64,000 nucleotides of DNA from Arachis hypogaea. Lineage: Eukaryota > Streptophyta > Magnoliopsida > Fabales > Fabaceae. The notes under the pieces are model-generated. The model was not told the origin of the DNA. It did no database searches and saw nothing but the letters and a program-made list of their open reading frames with translations. The stretch spans positions 120,209,192-120,273,191 of the forward strand of contig NC_092055.1 in the NCBI RefSeq assembly GCF_003086295.3, in the 5' to 3' direction. The position numbers and the translations under genes are program-made. Positions 10,701 through 22,211 of this stretch are shown here, in pieces. Within the stretch, counting starts at the first letter, position 1. Each line of letters begins with the position of its first letter.

Positions 10701-12958
10701 CACATACAGAGTTTGTCAACGATTCGCACTCAGACAGATCTACTTCTTGCAAGGATTGGCATTGTAAAGCCAATGTGGTTAAGCTGTCCTGCTTTGGTAT
10801 GGCTAATTTCTGCGATGCCAAAAAGTCCATTGTTTAGACTTCTATACTGTAAAGTATTGGAACAAAAAAATGACAGACATACTTGAAGTGAATTTGAAGT
10901 GATATTGATTTGGCGGAGTGCAGGGCAGTTGGACATCACCATAGAAGAAAGCATTATAGTCCTCAAGTCCAAATCAGCTAATCTGCCAAGGGAAAAAATG
11001 CTTAAAAGAATTCATAAAAGTAAAAGTAAATCCTCATTCATATAAAAGTATGAAAAGGAATCAACAAAGCAATGGATGAAAATAGATGAAAATGAATTTA
11101 ATTTTCTTGGGAAGAAAAAAATGGGGAAGAAACATACTTGCGACAGTGTACCAATCTTATATTTCGCAAAAGTGGAAGATCTAAAGATACTGAAGTCAGT
11201 AGACTACAATTATCAAGCTCCAAAACCTGTGATAGCAGAGGTATAATTTACTCATAAATCTACACCTTGAATTCAGACATATCAGAAATATCAGTGTCCA
11301 GGTAAAATTACATACCTCCAACAAACTACTATGAGCTATTGCAGCCATTGAAGAGGAGGTGATGCCTTCACAACTGTGAAGCTTAAGAACTGTCAACATT
11401 GGAAGTCTAACAGACTTCAATGAGGAAAAATGTATGTCAAACAAGGGCGGATCAAGTTTATACCGCCAAACACGGCATCACAAAGAAAAGTAATTATATA
11501 CTAAAACATACCTCAAGAGATACATTTGGGCAGTATGAGGCATCAAGGAAACTAAGGTTAGCACAAGAGAAGGATACTTCACGTAGTGTCTCATCACTAA
11601 CACATGAGCAATTAGACACATCCAAAGAAACTAATTGGGGGCATGATGTTGCAGCTGAGCGAATTGCAGAATCAGGAAGTTTATGGCAAGAGCCTATGTC
11701 AAGTTCATGCAAAAGAGGGCAATTAAGCACAGCCTGTGCAACATTACTGCGTTTCAACGACATGGTTTCAAGCTGTGGACATCTGGAAAAGAACACAAGA
11801 TAACATTTTAAATTTAAAGGTAAAGGGACAGCTAAATGCTAGTTAAGCATCAAAATATATGAACCTGACTGCTATACGCATCACACGGCATTTTGTTATT
11901 TGAAGATGGCACATCCTATAGTGAGTAATAGATATCTCCTGAATACCGCTGCCAAGTGTAGCATCATTGATGCTCAGTCTTTTCAACATAGAGCAATCTT
12001 CCAAGGCATGGAAGAAACCATCCGGTATATGTCCTTTTCCCAGTGTTAGAACCTCAAGATTCCTGAAGATGACAAAGATTCAGACGTGGTTGCAGATAAC
12101 TTGAGTGACTACATTAATACTGCCGAAAAAACCTACCTCAGGGAAGAGATAGCCTTCATGACAAGCGAGGAAATTGTGGCACCGGATATGCTCACTGCTG
12201 TGGCTCTAGGATAACGCCTACACATGTCCTCAACTGTAAATACATAAAGCTTTTCAAATCAGCATAGGGAGACTATTACGAAAGCAGGATCACAGCAATG
12301 CAAGAGACACATAACATAATTTCCAATATCAACACAAATTATCATAAAAACAACAATTTTTATACAAGATATGCATTCAAGCTTACATTCTTCCAGAGAA
12401 ATGTAACGATCTTTGAAGTTCAAAGTCCTCCAGAAATCTTCATGAGCACTAGCAGTTCTCCACTGCGTACAAACCCTGGCAGCTTTGCATAGATTGGGAG
12501 GATCCAAAAATGAGAAAACCTGCACTTAACGGGTAGGCATGAGTGGATAATTTTAAAACCATTAACATCTCAAATTGACTTAAAAATTGGGGGCATACCA
12601 TATGCAATAAATCCTCAGTGAGATCCATTTTGACCCCTTGATCTTCTACTTTTGCTACGTCAGATTCATCACATTCACCTTCGCCCTCTACCTCACAGCT
12701 AGAATCAAATCCATCCTCCCCCACGTCACTACGCTTGGACCAAAACATTCCATCAGCAAGCCAATAAACAAAAATCATACAACTTGAGCTTATAATTTCC
12801 AACAATGTTAACTTTAAAAACAAAAAACAGAAATCTCACTTGAAATTATGGAGAAATTTGGCCCGCTTGCGGTGAGAGGAACCGGAGCTGCTGCTACCTT
12901 CTCCGGTGGGGCGCCGGCGAGCGTAGGGTACGGGTTTCACGGCATCATCACTCGACAT
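7771..12958 (-). CDS. FBL15: F-box/LRR-repeat protein 15 (FBL15/SLOMO-like), 17 exons
   Basis: Exons by protein order: 12958-12840, 12728-12599, 12519-12387, 12233-12137, 12062-11865, 11782-11512, 11414-11316, 11226-11138, 10982-10883, 10809-10639, 10424-10272, 9581-9421, 9338-9140, 8952-8486, 8404-8341, 8061-7975, 7848-7771. All introns are GT-AG and phases join to one frame of 2616 nt (871 residues plus stop). Residues 29-35 are basic (HRKRAKF), 48-70 acidic. The F-box is about 74-120 (MDLTEDLLHMVFSFLDPPNL...). The rest is cysteine-rich LRRs with words such as CPLLHELDIGSCHKL and CPNLSL-type repeats, ending ETLDVRFCQK ... SLKRIFSNLSN, as in plant FBL15. Family knowledge: nuclear SCF ubiquitin-ligase substrate receptor; Arabidopsis SLOMO affects auxin level and leaf initiation rate. 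The N-terminus is shorter than in the roughly 1000-residue homologues I recall, so this may be a short paralogue. Start chosen because the upstream in-frame stretch has no ATG. Confidence 0.93.
9749..10316 (-). repeat. 189-bp unit repeated three times across FBL15 exon 11 end
   Basis: Units start at 9749, 9938 and 10127 (spacing exactly 189; the last has one extra A). Each carries the final 45 nt of exon 11 plus its splice donor (minus-strand CCT|GTAAGTGG) and about 140 bp of intron 11. The real donor is in the unit joined to the full exon (donor at 10271). The two downstream copies have donor copies at 10081 and 9892. Copies differ by only a few bases, so the triplication is recent. The duplicate exon ends lack an acceptor of their own. 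Confidence 0.92.
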
Positions 12959-13051
12959 GAGGCAGTGTTTCTTGGAATTGTCGTTTTGGGACAAAACGAC
13001 TTCGCGGGTGATAGAGTGATGAGAACGATTAGGGCGACGAAAACTAGGAGT

Positions 13052-13075
13052 AGAGAGAGAGAGAGAGAGAGAGAA
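13052..13075 (-). repeat. CT microsatellite in FBL15 5' leader
   Basis: An (AG)n tract on the plus strand, i.e. (CT)n in the transcript sense, about 95 bases upstream of the FBL15 start codon. CT-rich tracts are common in plant 5' UTRs near transcription starts; any regulatory role is an inference. Confidence 0.6.
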
Positions 13076-13493
13076 GTTATTTGAATGGATCTGAAGGGAT
13101 ATTGGGACGTAGCTGGGTACTTTGATTTTGGAGTTGGTTATAGTTATGGTTATGTTGTTGTGTGTCGCTTTTCTGCAGAAAGCGAGTGTGGAGATGCGCA
13201 CGAGCAGACGACGGCGTTTTCGCCATTTTCTTGCATTCTTTTCGCCACGCTCGATATTTTTTTATTTTTTTAAATTTGTTATTATTATTTGTACTGCAGT
13301 ATTTATGCATAGTGTTGTTGGGTGGTTCGGCGTGTAAGTGGTTGTTGTCTCTTTATCTGTCTACAAAAGTGCTCTCAACAGCAACCAAGTGGATCATGTC
13401 TTGTCCTTCTTCACACCACCATTTTTCCTTTTCTTTTTTTTTTTTTTCAATTTCAATCTTTTCTTTTCTGTTGAAATCTTTTCATTCAAATTT

Positions 13494-13494
13494 A

Positions 13495-13531
<37 letters not shown>

Positions 13532-13532
13532 T
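13494..13532. repeat. (AAT)n microsatellite
   Basis: Perfect ATA/AAT trinucleotide run in the intergenic region upstream of FBL15. A shorter one follows at 13625-13645. Confidence 0.9.
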
Positions 13533-13545
13533 TTATGTGTAATTA

Positions 13546-14428
13546 TTTTTATATAAAATTACTAAATTATTATCTAATAATTTTTAATTATTAATTTTAC
13601 ATAAAAATAATTTCATGCGAATTTTTAAATAATAATAATAATAATTCTAATAAAATGAAGATTTTAAGAGCTCTATAGTTTGGACAAATTTTTTGGTTGT
13701 GCTCCCAAAGATTGTTGTTGTTTCATTTTTTGCTCCTTTCCCTTTGAGCGCCGTTATCAATCTAAAGATAAAAATAAATTATTTTATGTTTTGTGTAAAA
13801 AGGTATGAATTTATTTACTTGAAACTTGGATCAATAGCCACAATCTCAGCAACACAATCTGGAAAGGTGGTTTTTAAGACACACTACGAAAGACTAGATA
13901 CATCAAAGTGGGCTAAGGCATCCACTATTTGGGTACCTCATGAACCTTAAAACAATCAAATCTCAGATCTAACAAACAAATCTCTGGAATAAGATGTCTA
14001 TTGTCTATTGTGTGACTAGAAAACAAACAAGAAAAAAGATTCACCCCATTATTTTAAGGAAATATCTTTGGTGGAAAAAAATAATTTAGTCTTTAAAGCA
14101 CCATACAAAAAGATTTCTGATATATGATGTGAATTGTTTCGTTACATAAAATGTTAGTAATGTTAGATTTGACCTAATATTAAATGGAATAGTAAACAAA
14201 GCACTTGCATAGGTGAAATAACAGGTACAGTGTAGCAAAATACAAAATGTATTGTTTTAGCAGGAATGACTAGTTTGAATAACAGAAGTCTTGTAAAGTT
14301 AAATACCAACATAATCTACCTAATGCACGTTTAACTAATAACAAAAGGATAGGTGTTGGTGAGCTTGTAGCTTCCTAGCAGCATTAGATCTGAAAAATTG
14401 TGACCGGTTCAGCTAAGATGACCTCGAA
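13546..14428. other. Intergenic spacer
   Basis: AT-rich sequence with no supported gene apart from the possible RNase H scrap at 13820-13945. It is bounded on the right by the start of an old LTR at 14429. Confidence 0.5.
13820..13945 (-). pseudogene. Possible LINE RNase H-domain end fragment
   Basis: The minus strand reads TQIVDALAHF, then about 25 residues with one stop, then FPDCVAEIVAIDPS before a stop. The xxxVADALA motif followed by PD and a short hydrophobic C-terminus is how RNase H domains of plant non-LTR elements usually end. The fragment is about 40 codons long with an internal stop, and nothing else of a LINE is visible next to it. A plus-strand ORF over the same bases is treated as a shadow. 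Confidence 0.35.
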
Positions 14429-14447
14429 TGTAATACCCTTATTTTTA
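14429..14447 (-). repeat. Old LTR remnant, right-hand fragment split off by Harbinger
   Basis: Nineteen bases (TGTAATACCCTTATTTTTA) match the end of the LTRs at 16371 and 19808 (TGTAACGCCCTAACTTTTA). Removing the Harbinger element joins this piece to 25550, which continues exactly as those LTRs do (GCACxTCATGAxCGTAC). The last three bases TTA are the Harbinger target duplication. Confidence 0.75.
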
Positions 14448-14740
14448 GAGCAATTGCAATGATTATTTTTTTAGAATTTCTATTATTGTGCATGTCAGGA
14501 AAAATGGGAATCAACCGTTGGAGTGAGATGAGAAGGAATTCCTTCACTTAGATCGAGAAAGGAGAATCCCTCTAAATGAAAACTCCTATTGCCCAATAAT
14601 AACTTGTCATTTGCCAAGTTATTTAAAAAATAAATAATTATATAAAATTATAATTAATTAAATAATTATATTAAATAATTAAATAATAATTAATTAGATT
14701 AAATAATTAAATTTTTATTTAATTAATAATTTATATTAAT

Positions 14741-14829
14741 GTCAATGAGTAATAGCTCAAATGGCATAGTCTCTCCATACTCAATTAAGAGGTTGCGGGT
14801 TCGAGTCTCCTATCTTTGGTAACAAAAAA
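14741..14829 (+). mobile_element. Short tRNA-derived SINE, 89 bp
   Basis: Contains a polymerase III A-box-like stretch (TAGCTCAAATGG) and a B-box-like stretch (GGTTCGAGTCT) about 33 bp apart, then a short tail ending in a run of A. Flanked by a perfect 17-bp duplication TAATAATTTATATTAAT at 14724-14740 and 14830-14846, the mark of LINE-assisted retrotransposition. It sits in the 5' non-coding part of the Harbinger element. Confidence 0.85.
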
Positions 14830-15038
14830 TAATAATTTATATTAATTATTTATATCATAATTAATATTAAATATTATTTATATTATTATATTAAATTATA
14901 ATTAATTAAATTTACTTACATTAAAAAATAAATTTAATTTTTACACCTTACAAAATAATTTTTGGTTGGGTTGGTTATTTTTATTTTTAAAATTTAAAAT
15001 GCTAACCACATTATTAAAATTAGCAGTTGTAAAACTAG

Positions 15039-15123
15039 CCGTTGCAAAATTAACCGTTGGAAACTAGCCGTTACTATATTACCGTTATTATTAATAAATT
15101 AATATTTTATTACTCTATATATA
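15039..15123 (+). promoter_or_regulatory. Putative Harbinger ORF1 promoter: repeated CCGTT motifs and TATA box
   Basis: Four CCGTT cores (reverse AACGG) at 15039, 15054, 15068 and 15082, mostly as AGCCGTTG/AACCGTTGG, followed by CTATATATA at 15115-15123, about 105 bases before the ORF1 ATG. AACGG is the core of plant MSA/Myb3R (G2/M) sites. The same arrangement precedes ORF2. Function is inferred from arrangement only. Confidence 0.5.
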
Positions 15124-16370
15124 CCAATTACATACACTTCTATTCACACACTTTCTTCTACTCTTCTTCATCTTCTTCCAAGTTTACGAAATCCAAGTTC
15201 TACTGATATTATTTTTTGTTCGAAAAAATGGATCCAAACCAACTCAACTCTTTTTTCAATTATTTACAAAATTTTTCTCAAACTCTAAATGCCCAACAAT
15301 CTCAAACCTCAAACTCTCAAGTTCCAAATCAAAACTTCACACTACCAAATACATTTTAAAATCCAAATCCACAAAATCTTTCTAATTTCAATTTTCAAAC
15401 TCCTTATAATAATCAATTTCCTATATTCCAACCACAAAATCAAAATTTACAAACACCACATTTTCCATTTTCATCCATATTTAATCCCTCTAACAAAAAT
15501 ATTAATCCAACATCTTTGCCATTTCCAACTCAATTCAATGCATCACGACATAACTTATCTAGTATTGGTGGCTCTTCTAACCCATCCTCTCAGACTCCGA
15601 TAGAATCTAGTCCAAATTCGCAATATTCAGATTTTGTCAATCTTCGTGGATTAGATATTATCGACCTCAATGATGATGATATTGAATATTGGAGGCAAGA
15701 TAGTATTCAGCATTGGCATTGGAAAGATGATGAGATGCTGATCGGTGCATGGTTAAATATTTCAACTGACCCTATAGTTGGTACCGATCAAAAGGAGAAA
15801 ATATTTTAGAGTCGAGAATTCACAGCTACTGTGTAGAATTTTGCTCCGATATGACAAGGGGATAGTTGCATGTAAGAAATGATGGTATAAGATCAACAAG
15901 GCCGTTGCACAATTTGCTAGTTGCTACGATCAAGCTAGTCGAAACATAAGGAGTGATTCGAACGCTGATGATATAAAGGAGTTGGCGTGTAAACTTTATT
16001 CCACAAATTATGGTAAAAAATTTACTTTTGAGAGGCATTGGAACATGCTTCGTGTGGAGTAAAAATGGAGAAGCCAACTACCAACACAAAGTGGAGGCTC
16101 AAAGAGAACCAAAATTAGTGCAATTGGAGCATACTCATCCTCATCAAACCCAGATACACCGTTGGCAGACGAACCCGGTGTGGACTCTCCCGTTCGCCCA
16201 AAAGGATCAAAGAAGAGCAAGCGAAAAGATAAGGAAAAAGCACAAATGTCTGAAGATCTTAGCAAAAAAAATCATCGGTTGTTAAAAAACTATCTCTCAT
16301 GGAATATATTAAGAATGTTAGAGAAAAGGAACTAATGGATAGGGAAAAAGAAAGAGAAGAAGAGAGGGCA

Positions 16371-18551
16371 TTTAACGCTCTAACTTTTAGCACGTCATGA
16401 CCGTACCAGAAGTGAGGAGTTACTAACCTGTTTTCTTTTATTATCTATTTAATATTGAGCCTTTACGTCAATATTGCGTTTCAGTTTTTAAGAAAATTTC
16501 AGAAAATTGATTCTAGTAATTAAAATCATGTAACAAAAGATCTTCAAATAATAATAATCACATAATTATTAATAATAATAGATGCTATACAATTAAATTT
16601 AATATAAAACTCAAATACAATACCTAACCCTCTGGATAAAATAAACACCCTGAAACAACAAGGGCGAGGGAACTCTATAAAAACAACAGGAATCACAAGT
16701 AAATCTACTAATCGTCTGCAACTTCTTACTGAATCTCCGAATTGAACCTATGTCACTGAAAGAGTGGAAGATTTTGGGGTGAGAACAAACCACACGTTCT
16801 CAGTAGGGAATGGAAATGCTGTAAAAGTAATAAATTTAATGCAAATAATTAACTTACTTAGTAAAACTATTTTGTTAAACCTTTGAAAATACTTTTATTT
16901 CTACTTTAGATAATTAATTACTTTTCTTTAAATTTCTAAACTCAAAACAGATTTTAACCACAAAATTAATCATACTAACCACCTCTCAGCTACATAATCA
17001 TTTTTCAACCACAACACCTCACCTCAATACATCCGTGAACTAACAGTAAAAGTAAGGGATTCAAACCAACATACAAACAAGTCAAACAGCACAATCACAG
17101 AGAAGTAATACAAGCAAACACAACCAAATACAAATGTGCAAACAACATGACGCATGTCTATTCCTAATGCAGGCCATGAGCTCATGTGTCGGTTGCCTAC
17201 CCGCTCCCGACATTACCCGAGCACAAGTCCCAGATATGGCTTTCCAGATGCATACAATGTGCTTATAAGTCGTACGGCTAGGCCGCATACAGTGTGACTC
17301 TCCAAGTCAATAAGCGTACATCTGGAAAACAGTTCTCAGTGTGTGGGCGTCCCCACTTTACATTTGGCACTAAGGCCCAAACAATATCACATCTGCTCTC
17401 CTGTGGCAGACAATCTCTTTAAGTTAATATATCCTTTAAATCCTTGTTCTCTACTCTCCTGTGACAGAGATTCCTTTTCTTGAAAAAAAAACGAGCTCAA
17501 AACAACACTTAAAACAAAATCTCTCCTTACAAAATTGAATTTAAAACATTATGTTTTTCTTAATAAATCGAGTTTAAAAATAGAATACACCTTTTCTCAA
17601 CTAAATAAATCTCAAATAATTTAATTTTCTAAAACCAAATCTTTTAAAATAACTTTTTAAATAAAACCTCAGATTTTATAAAATTTCGGCAGCACTTCCC
17701 CTAAAACTCGGGCTTAGCCACCCTTTTCGGGTCCCAACTGAACCATTTTCAACCTCTTTTCAATCATTTCTAATAACTCAAATTCATTATTCATTCATTC
17801 CAAACAATCATAAATTATTTACAAATACTCACAAGACTTCCATGGCATTCATAGTTTAAAACAGTTAATTTCAAAATAAAATTCCCTACCTCGATTGTCG
17901 AACCCATAAACTAAATGCCTCAAAGAAATCATTTTCTCTCGACTCACACCCAGCGACAGTCGCAACCACAGCTTTATCCACTATCTCCGTATGAAATCAA
18001 AATACTCGAAGCTCCGGAGAAGCTTTCTGACCGAGCTGTCGAAGAAGAAAACGTCCGAAATCGTCTGTGCCTCCTAAAACTCCAGTTGGCCGAACTCAAG
18101 GGAAAGAGAAGCTACATCATCATCAGCTTCCACCGAACAAAAATAACGTCAACGTGTAGAGGAGGAAGATACGAACACTTTTACCGGATTAGATTCTTGA
18201 CTGGAATCACGAATTACAAGAAATCGAGCTCGGAAGCTCAAAGAAGTTCACGGTTTCTCTCTTCTCTCTCTCGGTTTTTTCTTTTTTTTCTCTCCAAATG
18301 CATGTTCGGTGATGCATGAAGAACAAAACAAAGATATTAATGATGAGTGGTGATTTGTGGTGTTTAGGCATTATAGGTGTCAAAGTTAGAAAAATAAAAG
18401 AAACATGTATCATGATGATATAGGTATAAAAGAAACATTAGTAAGAATTATATATATGTACATAGTTAAGCGTGCAAGCCACGTTTTGGCTTTCTTTATC
18501 TTAATTCCCTTAAGGCTTCGGCCAAAGGGAAATAAATATATAAATATTATA

Positions 18552-18599
<48 letters not shown>

Positions 18600-18667
18600 T
18601 TTCCTTAAATAAAATAATAAATCACAAATAACTCATTATTTAATTTTCAAAAATTTGGGGTCTTACA
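16371..18667 (-). repeat. 3' LTR (left copy), 2297 bp
   Basis: On the minus strand it begins TGTAAGACCCCAAATTTTTG at 18667. The outer end reads ...AGCGTTAAA instead of the expected ...GCGTTACA, i.e. the terminal CA is mutated. It carries an (AAT)n run at 18551-18599. Short ORFs inside (including 60- and 68-codon ones duplicated in the other LTR) have no recognisable product. Confidence 0.92.
18551..18599. repeat. (AAT)n microsatellite in left LTR
   Basis: Perfect trinucleotide run. The homologous run in the other LTR (21992-22056) is longer, so the array changed length after insertion. Confidence 0.9.
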
Positions 18668-18684
18668 TCCTACCCCACTTATAA
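18668..18684 (-). promoter_or_regulatory. Polypurine tract of the 16-22 kb LTR element
   Basis: On the minus strand the sequence TTATAAGTGGGGTAGGA directly precedes the 3' LTR start TGTAAGACC. This fits the plus-strand primer site of LTR elements and agrees with the primer binding site at the other end. Confidence 0.75.
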
Positions 18685-19792
18685 AAATTTTCGTCCTCGA
18701 AAATTGCTATAAAATAAAAGAAGTTCACATGGCATATAAGTACCAGGGTAAAAGTACGTTTATAAAGCTGAAGTTACAAGGCAAGATTGATACAAAAGAT
18801 GACATCGTTCAAATGTGCGATGGTAAAACAAGGTGGCGAAAGATTATAAAACAGGCATGTGGCTAAAACGACACGCTTAACGTCTGCACATTGATCTCTT
18901 ACTAACTCCAGAGTTTCAACTTCCTATACATCAACCTGACGTATATTCACCATTTCAAAATGTACTTTAACAAGTAGACTATTCGTGAATTTTCTTAACC
19001 TCATCAAACACTTCATAACCTAATATTGGTCACAAATATATCTTCCGCAAATTTCTCCACGGGACTCAGAACCCTAAAACGTCTTGTGACGTCGCACGCT
19101 TACAAGCTCTACCTTTCGTATTCACAAAACACATCATAAAGAGCTAACGCACCACTTGCTATGTATAACGGTCGCACGTGACATCAAAACAAATATTAAG
19201 TCACTAAAAAGATACAAGACCTTAGAGAAAGAACAAGCAACTTGGACAAGGTTCACAAAGATTTTAACGATTCACTTTGATGCATTAAACAAGTCCGAAA
19301 ATTACGTCAAAGAATATAGGAGTCAAGAAGAAGAGTTTAAATAACACAAGGCAGATATCTAAGAAATTTAAGAGGACATATGTAATTAGGATAAATTGAG
19401 AAAGCGGAACAAGGTTGAAAAATAATTAGTTAAATTTTTAAGAAAGAAATCTCGAATAAGAAACTCTCGGCAAATCATGAAAGAATAAATTCGTAACCAA
19501 GTAGAATCAAGAAATTAACTCCTAACGTTCCCAAAACCCACGATTCACGTTACCTATTACTTCTATCTCGTCTATGATAATCCATTAGTATTTCCATATA
19601 CATGAATCATTAGTATTAAGTTGGTCAGACCTAATACCATGAGAGATGCAACGGTCGACTAACAGCATTAGTCAATCATGCATTTCAAACTCAAACTCTT
19701 GTAAGTGAGACAAGTCCTACTGCATGACAGACACTTAGAGTATGCAGTAAAGCATAGTCAGTCCATTCCCAAGGCTCTAACAGGGACGAACT
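18685..19792. other. Interior of LTR element, no coding potential seen
   Basis: About 1.1 kb without an ORF that I can connect to gag or pol. Only scattered frames below about 65 codons are present. Confidence 0.7.
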
Positions 19793-19804
19793 GCTCTGAT
19801 ACCA
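19793..19804 (-). promoter_or_regulatory. Primer binding site, initiator tRNA-Met type
   Basis: The minus strand reads TGGTATCAGAGC, the usual plant retrotransposon primer site for tRNA-iMet, three bases inside the LTR end at 19808. Confidence 0.92.
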
Positions 19805-19807
19805 TAA

Positions 19808-21987
19808 TGTAACGCCCTAACTTTTAGCACGTCATGACCGTACCAGAAGTGAGGAGTTACTAACCTGTTTTCTTTTATTATCTATTTAATATTGAGCCTT
19901 TACGTCAATATTGCGTTTCAGTTTTTAAGAAAATTTCAGAAAATTGATTCTAGTAATTAAAGTCATGTAACAAAAGATCTTCAAATAATAATAATCACAT
20001 AATTATTAATAATAATAGATGCTATACAATTAAATTTAATATAAAACTCAAATACAATACCTAACCCTCTGGATAAAATAAACACCCTGAAACAACAAGG
20101 GCGAGGGAACTCTATAAAAACAACAGGAATCACAAGTAAATCTACTAATCGTCTGCAACTTCTTACTGAATCTCCGAATTGAACCTATGTCACTGAAAGA
20201 GTGGAAGATTTTGGGGTGAGAACAAACCACACGTTCTCAGTAGGGAATGGAAATGCCGTAAAAGTAATAAATTTAATGCAAATAATTAACTTACTTAGTA
20301 AAACTATTTTGTTAAACCTTTGAAAATACTTTTATTTCTACTTTAGATAATTAATTACTTTTCTTTAAATTTCTAAACTCAAAACAGATTTTAACCACAA
20401 AATTAATCATACTAACCACCTCTCAGCTACATAATCATTTTTCAACCACAACACCTCACCTCAATACATCCGTGAACTAACAGTAAAAGTAAGGGATTCA
20501 AACCAACATACAAACAAGTCAAACAGCACAATCACAGAGAAGTAATACAAGCAAACACAACCAAATACAAATGTGCAAACAACATGACGCATGTCTATTC
20601 CTAATGCAGGCCATGAGCTCATGTGTCGGTTGCCTACCCGCTCCCGACATTACCCGAGCACAAGTCCCAGATATGGCTTTCCAGATGCATACAATGTGCT
20701 TATAAGTCGTACGGCTAGGCCGCATACAGTGTGACTCTCCAAGTCAATAAGCGTACATCTGGAAAACAGTTCTCAGTGTGTGGGCGTCCCCACTTTACAT
20801 TTGGCACTAAGGCCCAAATAATATCACATCTGCTCTCCTGTGGAAGACAATCTCTTTAAGTTAATATATCCTTTAAATCCTTGTTCTCTACTCTCCTGTG
20901 GCAGAGATTCCTTTTCTTAAAAAAAAAGAGCTCAAAACAACACTTAAAACAAAATCTCTCCTTACAAAATTGGATTTAAAACATTATGCTTTTCTTAATA
21001 AATCGAGTTTAAAAATAGAATACACCTTTTCTCAACTAAATAAATCTCAAATAATTTAATTTTCTAAAACCAAATCTTTTAAAATAACTTTTTAAATAAA
21101 ACCTCAGATTTTATAAAATTTCGGCAGCACTTTCCCTAAAACTCGGGCTTAGCCACCCTTTTCGGGTCCCAACTGAACCATTTTCAACCTCTTTTCAATC
21201 ATTTCTAATAACTCAAATTCATCATTCAGTCACTCCAAACAATCATAAATTATTTATAAATACTCACTATACTTCCATGGCATTCATAGTTTAAAACAGT
21301 TAATTTCAAAATAAAATCTCCTACCTCAATTGTCGAACCCATAAACTAAACGCCTCAAAGAAATCCTTTTCTCTCGGCTCACACCCAGCAACAGTCGCAA
21401 CCACAGCTTTATCCACTATCTCCGTACGAAATCAAAATACTCGAAGCTCCGGAGAAGCTTTCTGACCGAGCTGCCGAAGAAGAAAACGTCCGGAATCGTC
21501 TGTGCCTCCTAAAACTCCAGTTGGCCGAACTCAATGGAAAGGGAAGCTACGTCATCATCAGCTTCCACCGAACAAAAATAACGTCAATGTGTAGAGGAGG
21601 AAGATATGAACACTTTTACCGGATTAGATTTTTGACTGGAATCACGAATTACAAGAAATCGAGCTCGGAAGCTCAAAGAAGTTCACGGTTTCTCTCTTCT
21701 CTCTCTCGGTTCTTTCTTTTCTTTCTCTCCAAATGCATGTTCGGTGATGCATGAAGAACAAAACAAAGATATTAATGATGAGTGGTGATTTGTGGTGTTT
21801 AGGCATTATAGGTGTCAAAGTTAGAAAAATAAAAGAAACATGTGTCATGATGATATAGGTTTAAAAGAAACATTAGTAAGAATTATATATATGTACATAG
21901 TTAAGCATGCAAGCCACGTTTTGGCTTTCTTTATCTTAATTCCCTTAAGGCTTCGGCCAAAGGGAAATAAATATATAAATATTATAA

Positions 21988-22056
<69 letters not shown>

Positions 22057-22124
22057 TTTCTTTAAATAAAATAATAAATCACAAATAATTCATTATTTAA
22101 TTTTTAAAAATTTGGGGTCTTAGA
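19808..22124 (-). repeat. 5' LTR (right copy), 2317 bp
   Basis: The inner end is the canonical ...GGGCGTTACA (19808). The outer end reads TC|TAAGACCCC where TG|TAAGACCCC is expected, a single change in the terminal dinucleotide. Highly similar to 16371-18667 over its whole length. Contains an (AAT)n array at 21992-22056, longer than in the left LTR. Confidence 0.92.
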
Positions 22125-22211
22125 GGGCACATAGAGCACAAATTATGGCAATGAAGGAGAAGGAGTTACAAATTCAAGTGGCAATGAAAGAACAAGAATT
22201 ACAAACTCAAA

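Larger units (their letters stand above)
16371..22124 (-). mobile_element. Non-autonomous LTR retrotransposon, long LTRs and 1.1-kb coding-free interior
   Basis: Two near-identical LTRs (16371-18667 and 19808-22124, about 2.3 kb each) flank an interior of only 1140 bp (18668-19807). Orientation is minus: an initiator-tRNA-Met-type primer binding site lies next to the right LTR and a purine-rich tract next to the left one. A 5-bp target duplication GGGCA lies at 16366-16370 and 22125-22129, and the Harbinger ORF1 tail rejoins exactly when the element is removed. The interior has no gag or pol and no ORF above about 60 codons. The LTRs differ by scattered substitutions and a longer (AAT)n run in the right copy, so insertion was fairly recent. 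It must use proteins from another element. Confidence 0.93.

Noticed and set aside
12959..13201. N-terminal extension of FBL15 by 80 codons
   Set aside because: The upstream in-frame stretch begins at GTG, not ATG, and has no ATG before 12958; it contains the CT microsatellite of the leader.
13085..13542. Plus-strand ORFs upstream of FBL15 (62-126 codons)
   Set aside because: Antisense to the FBL15 leader, then AT-rich and AAT microsatellite sequence; no homology recognised.
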